From contig JALVIB010000086.1 of NCBI GenBank assembly GCA_027028725.1, forward strand, positions 1-19,919: a stretch of DNA of 19,919 nt, written 5' to 3'. Both the position numbers and the translations under genes were made by a program. Below, one piece after another: positions 7,817 through 13,245 of this stretch. The notes below the pieces were generated by a model. That model did no database searches and was not told where the DNA came from. It worked only from the letters and a program-made list of their open reading frames with translations. This DNA is from Candidatus Altimarinota bacterium (lineage in GTDB: Bacteria > Patescibacteriota > Gracilibacteria > UBA4473). Every line of letters starts with the position of its first letter. Positions within the stretch are counted from its first letter, which is position 1.

Positions 7817-8332
7817 TCACCGAATCCGTACGGCTGGCTCAACCGTAAAATCCCAAATCTCTGAGGCTTCAACTTTCGGCAATTCCGAAATTCCCGCGAA
7901 AATTTGCACTTTATCGCCAAAAATCTCCCGAATTTTTTCTGCTTCGTAAATTGCAGGTTGTCCCGAGATATTCGCACTAGTCGCGGTAATTGGAAAACTA
8001 ATTTCCCGCGAAATTTCGGGAATTGTACAAACACGAAAAGCTACTTTATCCTTTGGCCAAAATTTAGATTGTGGCAAGGTTTTTTTCGGTTTAAGAATAG
8101 CCGTTCGCGGTTTTTGCACAAAAAAAGTATTCAATTTTTCTTCAAAATTTCGCGGGATTTCCGCAAACTCTCGCAACATTTCCGTATCCCGCACCATTAA
8201 AGAAAAAAACATATTTTTTTCGCGGGATTTTAGTTTTGCCAAATCCTCCAAACCTTGCTCATCATCAGCTCGCACGCCTAGTCCAAAACTTGTGTCTGTC
8301 GGATACGCCCAAATTTCTCCTTTTTTAAACAT
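7817..8332 (-). CDS. tsaC: L-threonylcarbamoyladenylate synthase (Sua5/YrdC/TsaC family)
   Basis: 171 aa from the ATG at 8332. Family signatures are YPTDTSFGLG (substrate-binding loop), KLKSREKN (the KxR motif) and TSANISGQP (the SxN motif). The enzyme makes threonylcarbamoyl-AMP from threonine, bicarbonate and ATP for t6A37 in ANN-decoding tRNAs; TsaB/D/E partners are not in the window. It is the short form without the Sua5 C-terminal domain. An in-frame upstream ATG at 8368 would add 12 residues, but a -10 hexamer ends 7 nt before 8332 and the family N-terminus fits MFKKGEIWAYPTDT, so 8332 is preferred. The stop is TGA, with TAA two codons later. Several core motifs inside encode IPRN, ISREIS and IFAG. 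Confidence 0.9.
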   Translation of the reverse strand: MFKKGEIWAYPTDTSFGLGVRADDEQGLEDLAKLKSREKNMFFSLMVRDTEMLREFAEIPRNFEEKLNTFFVQKPRTAILKPKKTLPQSKFWPKDKVAFRVCTIPEISREISFPITATSANISGQPAIYEAEKIREIFGDKVQIFAGISELPKVEASEIWDFTVEPAVRIR

Positions 8333-8339
8333 CGCTCGG

Positions 8340-8368
8340 ACTATACCAAAAAAAATTTGACCAACCAA
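8340..8368 (-). promoter_or_regulatory. tsaC promoter, leaderless arrangement
   Basis: Minus strand: TTGGTT (8368-8363), 17-bp spacer, TATAGT (8345-8340), 7 nt, ATG at 8332. It overlaps the divergent tRNA-Gly promoter, so the two -35 regions interlock. Confidence 0.6.
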
Positions 8369-8384
8369 AAAATATTTCTAAAAT
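8357..8384 (+). promoter_or_regulatory. tRNA-Gly promoter
   Basis: TTGACC (8357-8362), 16-bp spacer, TAAAAT (8379-8384). The predicted start lies about 20 nt before the mature tRNA 5' end. Confidence 0.55.
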
Positions 8385-8409
8385 CCCCCTTGCTATTGAA
8401 TGCACACAA

Positions 8410-8484
8410 GCGCGTGTCGTATAATGGCTATTATCCCGGCCTTCCAAGCCGATGATGCGGGTTCGATTCCCGCCACGCGCTCCA
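8410..8484 (+). tRNA. tRNA-Gly (anticodon UCC)
   Basis: The acceptor strands GCGCGTG and CACGCGC pair fully. The anticodon loop CTTCCAA reads UCC, the T loop is TTCGATT, and discriminator T plus an encoded CCA follow. The D arm and overall sequence are close to the E. coli tRNA-Gly(UCC) pattern. It reads GGA and GGG. Having UCC and no sign of UCA fits UGA as a stop here. Confidence 0.95.
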
Positions 8485-8527
8485 TCCTATGCTAAAGCTA
8501 CGGATGACACAGCCAGTAAAGATACAA

Positions 8528-8549
8528 GTCCCCTTTATGGGGTTTTTTT
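8528..8549 (+). terminator. Rho-independent terminator of tRNA-Gly
   Basis: Stem CCCC (8530-8533) / GGGG (8539-8542) with a 5-nt loop, followed by seven T. It lies 44 nt after the CCA end. Confidence 0.7.
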
Positions 8550-8627
8550 GTAAATTCCGCGAATTTTTTTAAATAGCTAACAAGTTTAAAAGTCGAAAAG
8601 ATAAAAAGCTAAGGAATTTTTTTATTA

Positions 8628-8733
8628 GGGACGGTTGCAAACCGTCCCCTACGGTAAGAATTTGTAGGGGCGGGTTTAAAACCCGCCCAAAATCCCGCGA
8701 AATTTTAGATTCTGAAATAAATTCAGAATGACA
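8628..8733. repeat. Cluster of dispersed palindromes
   Basis: Three hairpins follow each other: GGGACGGTT/AACCGTCCC (8628-8648), GGGCGGGTTT/AAACCCGCCC (8668-8688) and ATTCTGAA/TTCAGAAT (about 8710-8729), with a core motif at 8693-8699. Similar GGCGGTTTCAAACCG hairpins occur near 18155-18176. They explain the apparent minus-strand ORF here with the 'HSEFISES' peptide, a known translation artefact of such repeats. Confidence 0.65.
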
Positions 8734-8743
8734 AATTTGGTAT

Positions 8744-9066
8744 AAAAAAAACGCACTTTTTTTCACATATTTAGAGGTGTAAGTGCGTTTTATTTAATTC
8801 CCTAGCAATCCCCGCTATCGATATTTTAGAGTTGATAGCAAACTCTTTGTTTTTGTTTTGAGGTTTGTAAAATTTTTTGGTTTTTTGAGAAAAATCTTCT
8901 CGTCTTTCTCTCGAGTCTAACTAGAGAGGGGAGAGGAAGGCAGGGAGAATATTTGGTTTCAAATTTTCTCCGCTGTTTTTTCTATATTGGTTAATAAAGG
9001 GTGTCCGGAGATTTTTTTAAAACCAAATTGCTCATGCCTTCGGTTTTTCGCGGGATTATTAAAGAT
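8744..9066 (-). ncRNA. Candidate structured non-coding RNA of about 320 nt, family unknown
   Basis: A gene-free stretch is bracketed on the minus strand by a near-perfect promoter (9101-9073) and a terminator (8790-8744). In RNA order it contains nested helices AUUUGGUUU/AAACCAAAU (9028-9020 / 8959-8951) and UCUCCG/CGGAGA (9011-9006 / 8972-8967). A C/U-rich then G/A-rich hairpin follows (CTCTC/GAGAG, 8928-8924 / 8912-8908), then a GAGAA/TTCTC hairpin (8901-8887). Next come an A-rich single strand and an H-type pseudoknot: stem 1 AGAGUU/AACUCU (8846-8841 / 8833-8828), stem 2 GCUAUC/GAUAGC (8839-8834 / 8819-8814), loops of 1, 0 and 8 nt. I looked for tmRNA, RNase P, SRP and 6S hallmarks and did not find them. 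No gene follows the terminator, so a riboswitch is unlikely. Confidence 0.6.
8749..8790 (-). terminator. Terminator of the candidate ncRNA
   Basis: The stem ACGCACTT/AAGTGCGT (8751-8758/8781-8788) with an inner CAC/GTG pairing is followed on the minus strand by eight T (8751-8744). On the plus strand it ends GTTTTATTT and may also terminate weakly. Confidence 0.7.
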
Positions 9067-9072
9067 CAAAGA

Positions 9073-9101
9073 ATTATAGCAGAAATTTCGCGGGATTTCA
9101 A
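9073..9101 (-). promoter_or_regulatory. Promoter of the candidate ncRNA
   Basis: Minus strand: TTGAAA (9101-9096), exactly 17 bp, TATAAT (9078-9073). The spacer is itself a copy of the dispersed motif (TCCCGCGAAATTTC). Among the best sigma-70 matches in the window, with no ORF downstream of it on that strand. Confidence 0.75.
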
Positions 9102-9130
9102 GTGTTTTGTGGGTAAAATTTTCTAAAAAC

Positions 9131-9255
9131 AAATCCCCCTGGCTCCCTTTCTCAAGGGGAGAAAGGATAATGAATAAGTGGTTTTGTAGATGCGACGGCG
9201 CCGTCGCGCCTACAAAAATTCCGCGACCTGTCCTCCGTAGCTTTAGTGAAGGATG
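9131..9255. repeat. Dispersed repeat cluster with a 36-bp palindrome
   Basis: It contains an AATCCCCCTGGCTCCCTTTC...AAGGGGA hairpin (about 9131-9166). A nearly perfect 36-bp palindrome (9182-9217) has outer arms TTTTGTAG/CTACAAAA and core GCGACGGCGCCGTCGC. A CCTGTCCTCCGTAGCTTTAG element (9226-9245) has a partial inverted counterpart near 6297-6312 and a partial direct relative at 8492-8505. No gene is supported between 9102 and 9291. Confidence 0.6.
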
Positions 9256-9291
9256 GAAATTTGCTAAAATAAAATATTTTGTAAAAAAGTC

Positions 9292-9320
9292 TTGACAAGA
9301 AGAATAATAAGTAATATTTT
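9292..9320 (+). promoter_or_regulatory. Promoter of the acidic hypothetical gene, leaderless arrangement
   Basis: Consensus TTGACA (9292-9297), 17-bp spacer, TATTTT (9315-9320), then 7 nt to the ATG at 9328. The TTG of the -35 is in frame, so gene callers may wrongly start at 9292. Confidence 0.7.
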
Positions 9321-9327
9321 TTTGACG

Positions 9328-9699
9328 ATGGAAGATTCCTTAATTTTTATTTATGATCCTCTTTATGATAAAAAAGAAGTTTGTTTATATTTTGATAATG
9401 CTGAAGTCTATTTATACATAAAAGAGTTTCGTGATTTATTCTCGCGAATTTTATCAGATGATTTTGAGCAGGAATCTTTAGTTTTAGATGATGAAGGTGA
9501 GTTATCTGTTGAAATAGAAGGAGAAAGTGATGTTGAAATTTATATTAGTCCGTATATTGAGGGAGAGAAAAAACAAGATAGAATCAGATTGTTTTCAAAT
9601 GATAATTTTGATGATGGCTTTGGTGTAGTAGTAGATAAATTAGGTCTAAAAAAAGTTTATAATTTCATAGAAAATCAGCATTTATCGCGAAATAACTAA
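9328..9699 (+). CDS. Hypothetical acidic protein
   Basis: 123 aa from the ATG at 9328; I do not recognise the family. It is strongly acidic (many Asp/Glu, for example LVLDDEGELSVEIEGESD), without signal peptide, membrane helix or cysteine cluster. The alternating pattern VCLYFDNAEVYLYIKEF suggests an alpha/beta cytosolic fold. Its own consensus promoter points to active expression. It is convergent with the FeoB-like fragment and its stop overlaps that fragment's stop region. It carries no complete core motif inside, though one follows its stop directly (9702). An immunity, inhibitor or anti-restriction-like role is possible for small acidic proteins but is not supported by any motif. Confidence 0.7.
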   Translation: MEDSLIFIYDPLYDKKEVCLYFDNAEVYLYIKEFRDLFSRILSDDFEQESLVLDDEGELSVEIEGESDVEIYISPYIEGEKKQDRIRLFSNDNFDDGFGVVVDKLGLKKVYNFIENQHLSRNN

Positions 9700-9854
9700 A
9701 ATCCCGCGAAATTTTTAGCAACTTTTTGGTGATAATCAACAGTTGTCCCGGAAAAATTTGAAACTGGCGCATTACTACCAGTTAGTTGGTTAAAACAAGT
9801 TGTTTTCCCCACATTTGGTGTCCCGACAATAATTATTTTTGGCAAATCTTTCAT
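9696..9854 (-). pseudogene. Truncated FeoB-like GTPase fragment (N-terminal 52 codons)
   Basis: Starting at the ATG at 9854, the minus strand reads a G domain beginning: IIIVGTPNVGKTTCFNQLTG is a Walker A/G1 segment with the spacing of FeoB, and SNFSGTTVDY supplies the switch-I (G2) Thr. The frame then hits TAG after KNFAGF, where GTPases would continue to DxPG. A full FeoB has 600-800 residues including a ferrous iron permease domain, so this is a remnant. The truncation falls exactly at a core motif copy (9702-9708), which encodes the last residues. It could instead be a very small expressed peptide, but G3-G5 are missing. It is below the usual ORF length cut-off. Confidence 0.75.
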
Positions 9855-9941
9855 AAGTGGATAAATTCTATAAAAAGAATGCTAACTAGCAACCAAAATT
9901 TCGCGGGATTTTTTGCAATTCCCATCGTCCCACAAAACTGC

Positions 9942-10053
9942 TACACTGCCCTCGATGGAAAGAAAAGATTTATCAAATATTGCTTTTATTGACGGTTGGA
10001 GTTGCTGTAATAAGTTAGAATACAAAAAAAGAAGAGGCGACCGAAAGCACTGA
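9942..10053 (+). promoter_or_regulatory. Leaderless promoter and 32-codon upstream ORF preceding prfB, ending in UGA
   Basis: TACACT (9942-9947), 7 nt and an ATG at 9955 match the leaderless pattern of neighbouring genes. The ORF 9955-10053 starts with the same 18 bases as prfB (9955-9972 = 10123-10140) and ends in TGA followed by C, a weak stop context read by RF2. It is in frame with prfB (168 bp apart), with further stops at 10078 and 10099. I read it as either a leader ORF or debris of a duplication or insertion at the prfB start. NIAFIDG at residues 8-14 resembles the start of NYN-domain proteins but is too short to call. Confidence 0.45.
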
Positions 10054-10122
10054 CACTTTTTGGATACCCCTTCGTCGTAATACGCGACAATTATATGTTG
10101 ATTTAAAAATTTTGTCAAAAAA

Positions 10123-11199
10123 ATGGAAAGAAAAGATTTACAGGAAAGACTAGAAAAAATCCGCGAAAAAATCGCGGAAATTTGGCCTAGTTTGGATTTG
10201 CCGACAAAACAAGCGCGAATTACCGAACTAAAAAAAGAAATGTCGCGAAATGACTTCTGGGACGATAACGAAAAAGCCACCGCGGTTTCCCAAGAATGTG
10301 CTGGACTGGAAAATTTCGCGGGAATTTGGACTGAATTGAAAGCCAACACAGACGGACTTTTGGACTTATTGAGCGAGTACACGGACGACGATTTAGCCGA
10401 AGTTGAAGCGGAAATAACTACTTTGGAAGAAAAATTCGCGCAAGCGGAAACCGAAGCACTTTTATCTGATGACCATGATTCCAAATCGGCGATTTTGAAA
10501 ATTTCCACAGGAAATGGGGGACAGGATGCCGAGGATTTTTCGCAAATGTTGTTGCGAATGTATTTGCGGTTTGCCGAAAAAAAGGGTTGGAAAACCAAAA
10601 TTTTGGACGAATCTCCGTCCGATGTCGGACTAAAATCCGCGACAATTGAGATCAAAGGACACAATGTTTACGGGTTTTTGAAATCCGAACATGGCGTGCA
10701 TCGTTTGATTCGGCTGTCGCCGTTTAACGCGAAAAATTTACGACAAACTTCTTTTTCGCGGGTGGAAGTTTTGCCGGAAATTAAACTTGATACTGAAATA
10801 GAAATCGCGGAAAAAGACTTGCGAATAGATGTTTTTCGCGCCAGTGGAAACGGGGGACAAAGTGTGAACACGACAGATTCCGCGGTACGGATTACTTATT
10901 TGCCACTAAATTTATCAGTCACCTGCCAAAACGAAAAATCACAACTACAAAATAAAAATTCCGCGCTGAAAGTTTTAAAATCGCGACTTTTGCAACTGAA
11001 ATTAGAACAAAATGCGGAAAAATTAGACGAACTTCGTGGAGAAATATTGGATAATTCTTTTGGTTCGCAGATTCGTACTTACACTTTGCAACCGTATAAA
11101 TTAGTCAAAGATCACCGCACGAATTTTGAACACAATAATCCGGATAAAGTTTTTGACGGCGATTTGGACGGATTTGTACAGGCGTTTTTGCGGAGATAA
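10123..11199 (+). CDS. prfB: Peptide chain release factor 2 (RF2)
   Basis: 358 aa. The coiled N-terminal domain (LEKIREKIAEIWPSLD to SRNDFWDDNEKA) is followed by the stop-recognition tripeptide SPF in HRLIRLSPFNAK, which identifies RF2 (UAA/UGA) and not RF1. The catalytic GGQ is in RASGNGGQSVNTTDSAV, and the C-terminal IRTYTLQPYKLVKDHRTN is typical. It releases peptide at the ribosome. The classic programmed +1 frameshift site (CTT TGA C near codon 25) is absent; the gene is one continuous frame. An upstream ORF ending in UGA takes that position. Its presence implies UGA is used as a stop. No clear -10 precedes the 10123 ATG, whereas one precedes 9955. Confidence 0.95.
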   Translation: MERKDLQERLEKIREKIAEIWPSLDLPTKQARITELKKEMSRNDFWDDNEKATAVSQECAGLENFAGIWTELKANTDGLLDLLSEYTDDDLAEVEAEITTLEEKFAQAETEALLSDDHDSKSAILKISTGNGGQDAEDFSQMLLRMYLRFAEKKGWKTKILDESPSDVGLKSATIEIKGHNVYGFLKSEHGVHRLIRLSPFNAKNLRQTSFSRVEVLPEIKLDTEIEIAEKDLRIDVFRASGNGGQSVNTTDSAVRITYLPLNLSVTCQNEKSQLQNKNSALKVLKSRLLQLKLEQNAEKLDELRGEILDNSFGSQIRTYTLQPYKLVKDHRTNFEHNNPDKVFDGDLDGFVQAFLRR

Positions 11200-11210
11200 A
11201 AAAATATTTT

Positions 11211-11269
11211 AAGTCCGGACTTAGTTTCTCTCTTTTAGGCTGTCAAAGTCCGGACTTGATATTTTTTTT
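11211..11269 (+). terminator. AAGTCCGGACTT pair (copy 3) with U-run, probable prfB terminator
   Basis: Palindromes at 11211-11222 and 11246-11257 can pair into a 12-bp stem and are followed by eight T (11262-11269). The T-run merges into the core motif that forms the -35 of rsmG. Confidence 0.5.
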
Positions 11270-11296
11270 CGCGGGATTTTGAAAACTAACTACAAT
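11268..11296 (+). promoter_or_regulatory. rsmG promoter with core motif at -35
   Basis: TTCGCG (11268-11273, inside the core motif copy at 11270-11276), 17-bp spacer, TACAAT (11291-11296), 7 nt, ATG at 11304. Confidence 0.6.
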
Positions 11297-11303
11297 ACCA
11301 TCG

Positions 11304-12002
11304 ATGAATAAAGAAAAATTTCGCCAACTTTCTGGCGTAGAAATTACCGACGAGCAGTTCGTGCAGTTTCAGAAACTTTTGAATTCTTACAACAATTGGA
11401 ATTCCAAAATCAATATTTCCGCGATAAAGGACGAAGAGGGGATTTGGGAGAAGCACTTTATTGATTCGGTTGTTGGCTATAAATATTTGAAAAATCCCGC
11501 GAAAAATATTTTAGACATGGGAACTGGTGGGGGATTTCCGCTTTTGCCACTATCTATTTTGTTGCCGACAGCTTCTTTTTCTGGACTGGATTCAGTCGCC
11601 AAAAAACTTAAAGTCGTGCAAGAAATGGCGCGTGAAAGTGGGATAAAAATCCCGCGAATTTTACACGGACGAGCAGAGGATTTTGCGCACAATCCTAAAT
11701 TCCGCGAAAAATTTGATATCGTCGTGACGCGGGCAGTCGCGCCTTGGCCGACTTTACTGGAATTAACTTTGCCTTTTGTGAAACTTGGCGGAGAATTCTT
11801 AGCGTATCAAGGCCCAGCTATTTTAGACGATTTACAAACTTATAAAAACTTAGAAAAAAAGTTGGGAGCGAAAATTATCAAAGTTCATCAGGACCAAGTT
11901 GGCAAAAATTCGCGGGTTTTTGTGCAGATGAAAAAAGTTCAAAAAACATCCAAAAAATTCCCGCGCGCAGTCGGAATTCCAAAAAAAGATCCGTTGAAAT
12001 AG
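11304..12002 (+). CDS. rsmG: 16S rRNA (guanine-527-N7) methyltransferase
   Basis: 232 aa. The SAM-binding motif I ILDMGTGGGFPLLPLSILLP is characteristic of RsmG (GidB). The family markers GRAED (after motif III), VTRAVAP and the C-terminal PRAVGIPKKDPLK loop are all present. The N-terminal NSYNNWNSKINISAIKDEEGI is also typical. It methylates G527 in the 530 loop of 16S rRNA using SAM; loss gives low-level streptomycin resistance in other bacteria. The start is fixed by the -10 hexamer 7 nt upstream. Core motifs inside encode LKNPAKN and IKIPRIL. Its usual partner gidA is not adjacent. Confidence 0.95.
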   Translation: MNKEKFRQLSGVEITDEQFVQFQKLLNSYNNWNSKINISAIKDEEGIWEKHFIDSVVGYKYLKNPAKNILDMGTGGGFPLLPLSILLPTASFSGLDSVAKKLKVVQEMARESGIKIPRILHGRAEDFAHNPKFREKFDIVVTRAVAPWPTLLELTLPFVKLGGEFLAYQGPAILDDLQTYKNLEKKLGAKIIKVHQDQVGKNSRVFVQMKKVQKTSKKFPRAVGIPKKDPLK

Positions 12003-12042
12003 AAAAAATCCCGCGAAATTTTTGTTTTTTCTCAGAAAGTGT

Positions 12043-12060
12043 TAAAATTTTCGCGAAAAT
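12043..12060 (+). promoter_or_regulatory. 14-bp palindrome overlapping a -10-like site before the membrane protein gene
   Basis: ATTTTCGCGAAAAT (12047-12060) overlaps TAAAAT (12043-12048). It could be an operator or a degenerate core motif. The ATG follows 11 nt later, after an A-rich stretch. Confidence 0.35.
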
Positions 12061-12071
12061 AAAAAAACAAA

Positions 12072-12797
12072 ATGAAATCAACTTTATTGAAACCATTATC
12101 TTTTCTGGATGTTTTTATCCGATTTTTTTCAGGATTCGGAGCAGGCGTTGCCGGATCGGTTATTTTGCTAATCGTTTTATTTATGGGCTGGGGGATCGTT
12201 GGAAACACTCTTTCGCCAGCAAATGTGACAACAAATGAATTTGGCGTATCAGAAATGGTGACGGGGACGCATCCGCTATTTATTTATTTTGTGGTTTTGG
12301 CGTCTTTTTTAGGAATTTTGGCGTCAAGTGTTTCCTATATTTTAATGTCTACCGTAGTGAGCGAGCATTATCATTATCGGACAACATTGCTTACGGATGT
12401 CTTTTTTGGGAATTTAATTTTGTTGATTTTAATGATTCCAGTTTACGCTATTATGAATAGCTACTTTGGCTATGAGAGCATTGGAATAGCGGCAGTTATT
12501 CACGCGATTTTGTCCGCGATTTTATCATTTTTTATCCTAGAAATAATCAACTGGTCAAAATATCTTTTAGTTAATTTGTATGGTCTGATCTTGGGACTTA
12601 TTTTGTTTACAATTGTGGCGGTGCTGTTTTTTTCCAATAAAACAATTTTCGCTTTCTTTGTTTTACCTTTGTTGTTTGGATTCCTTTCAATGGGGAACGC
12701 TTTGGCGCAAGCTGCTTACGAATGGTTTTATCATGCTTATGGAAATGATTTTCTAAATAGCGAAAACCGTTTTGGGGACGATTATGGAGATCGTTAA
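12072..12797 (+). CDS. Multi-pass membrane protein of unknown function
   Basis: 241 aa; I do not recognise the family. About five or six hydrophobic helices are visible at residues about 12-45, 68-95, 108-130, 137-158, 164-190 and 193-210. The C-terminus is acidic and soluble (LNSENRFGDDYGDR), and the loop TTVVSEHYHYRTTLL is His/Tyr-rich. There is no signal peptide or catalytic motif. It could be a small permease-like or envelope-assembly protein. It lies alone between rsmG and the lipoprotein gene, and a core motif overlaps the position immediately after its stop. There are no complete core motifs inside the coding region, unlike the enzyme genes around it. Confidence 0.7.
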   Translation: MKSTLLKPLSFLDVFIRFFSGFGAGVAGSVILLIVLFMGWGIVGNTLSPANVTTNEFGVSEMVTGTHPLFIYFVVLASFLGILASSVSYILMSTVVSEHYHYRTTLLTDVFFGNLILLILMIPVYAIMNSYFGYESIGIAAVIHAILSAILSFFILEIINWSKYLLVNLYGLILGLILFTIVAVLFFSNKTIFAFFVLPLLFGFLSMGNALAQAAYEWFYHAYGNDFLNSENRFGDDYGDR

Positions 12798-12841
12798 AAT
12801 CCCGCGAAATTTTTAAAAAATTCAAAAAAACAAGTAAAAAC

Positions 12842-12869
12842 TTGCATTCATTTCTAAATATGTCAAAAT
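12842..12869 (+). promoter_or_regulatory. Lipoprotein gene promoter, leaderless arrangement
   Basis: TTGCAT (12842-12847), 16-bp spacer, CAAAAT (12864-12869), 7 nt, ATG at 12877. Confidence 0.5.
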
Positions 12870-12876
12870 CAGAGCG

Positions 12877-13236
12877 ATGAAAAAATATTTAGTCGCTTTC
12901 GGTTTATCTATACTTTTGGCAGGTTGTTCTGTGCCTTTTTTGAAATCATCAGAAAAAGAAGCACAAACGCCAAGACCAATGCCTAAACCAGCTGTTAAGG
13001 TGCAAAATTCCGCGAAAACAGACTCTGAACTTAAAGTAGAAAATTTCTACTTTGACGCAGGAGAAAATGGTTTAACTCTGCTCAATACAGATGATGACGA
13101 TTTTTCAGTAAAATTATCAGAAGCAGAAATTGGTGATGCTAACATTGCTGACGGAATTTTAACTTTTACGGAGCTTTTACCGGAAGGAGAAAATGTCCGT
13201 GTGGTTAATTTGAAAGCTTTTGCGGAAGCATTGTGA
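12877..13236 (+). CDS. Small putative lipoprotein
   Basis: 119 aa. A lipoprotein signal peptide ends in LAGC (residues about 14-17), so Cys17 would be diacylated and the protein tethered to the outer face of the membrane. A Pro/Lys-rich linker (PRPMPKPAVKVQ) precedes a short acidic beta-rich domain (VENFYFDAGENGLTLLNTDD). The function is unknown. The stop is TGA, and the phosphatidylserine decarboxylase frame continues in the same phase with its first possible start (TTG) only three codons later, so the two genes are probably co-transcribed. If UGA were read through, the two would form one membrane-tethered fusion. Confidence 0.7.
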   Translation: MKKYLVAFGLSILLAGCSVPFLKSSEKEAQTPRPMPKPAVKVQNSAKTDSELKVENFYFDAGENGLTLLNTDDDDFSVKLSEAEIGDANIADGILTFTELLPEGENVRVVNLKAFAEAL

Positions 13237-13245
13237 AGCGAAGAT

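Noticed and set aside
8569..8766. Minus-strand ORF of 65 aa containing HSEFISES
   Set aside because: This peptide is the translation of a common dispersed palindrome; the ORF spans several hairpin repeats and has no family or promoter.
8744..9066. tmRNA or RNase P RNA for the minus-strand RNA
   Set aside because: No tRNA-like end or tag reading frame, and no GAGGAAAGUC or ACAGAAA conserved blocks were found.
9955..10053. NYN/LabA-type nuclease remnant, based on NIAFIDG
   Set aside because: Only seven residues resemble the family start; the rest does not, so no call is made.
10123..10230. Classic prfB programmed +1 frameshift
   Set aside because: The RF2 frame is continuous from the ATG through the usual frameshift region; no CTT TGA C with an upstream Shine-Dalgarno was found. 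A +1 shift at the upstream ORF's UGA would not enter the prfB frame.
9882..10664. Minus-strand ORF of 260 aa opposite prfB
   Set aside because: It is antisense to the RF2 gene, with low-complexity Ser/Phe/Lys content; the plus strand is certain from the SPF and GGQ motifs.
13234..13236. UGA decoded as glycine (code 25)
   Set aside because: An intact RF2 gene, TGA stops at recJ and tsaC, and no UCA-anticodon tRNA in the window make UGA a stop the simplest reading. Kept only as a readthrough question for this one codon.
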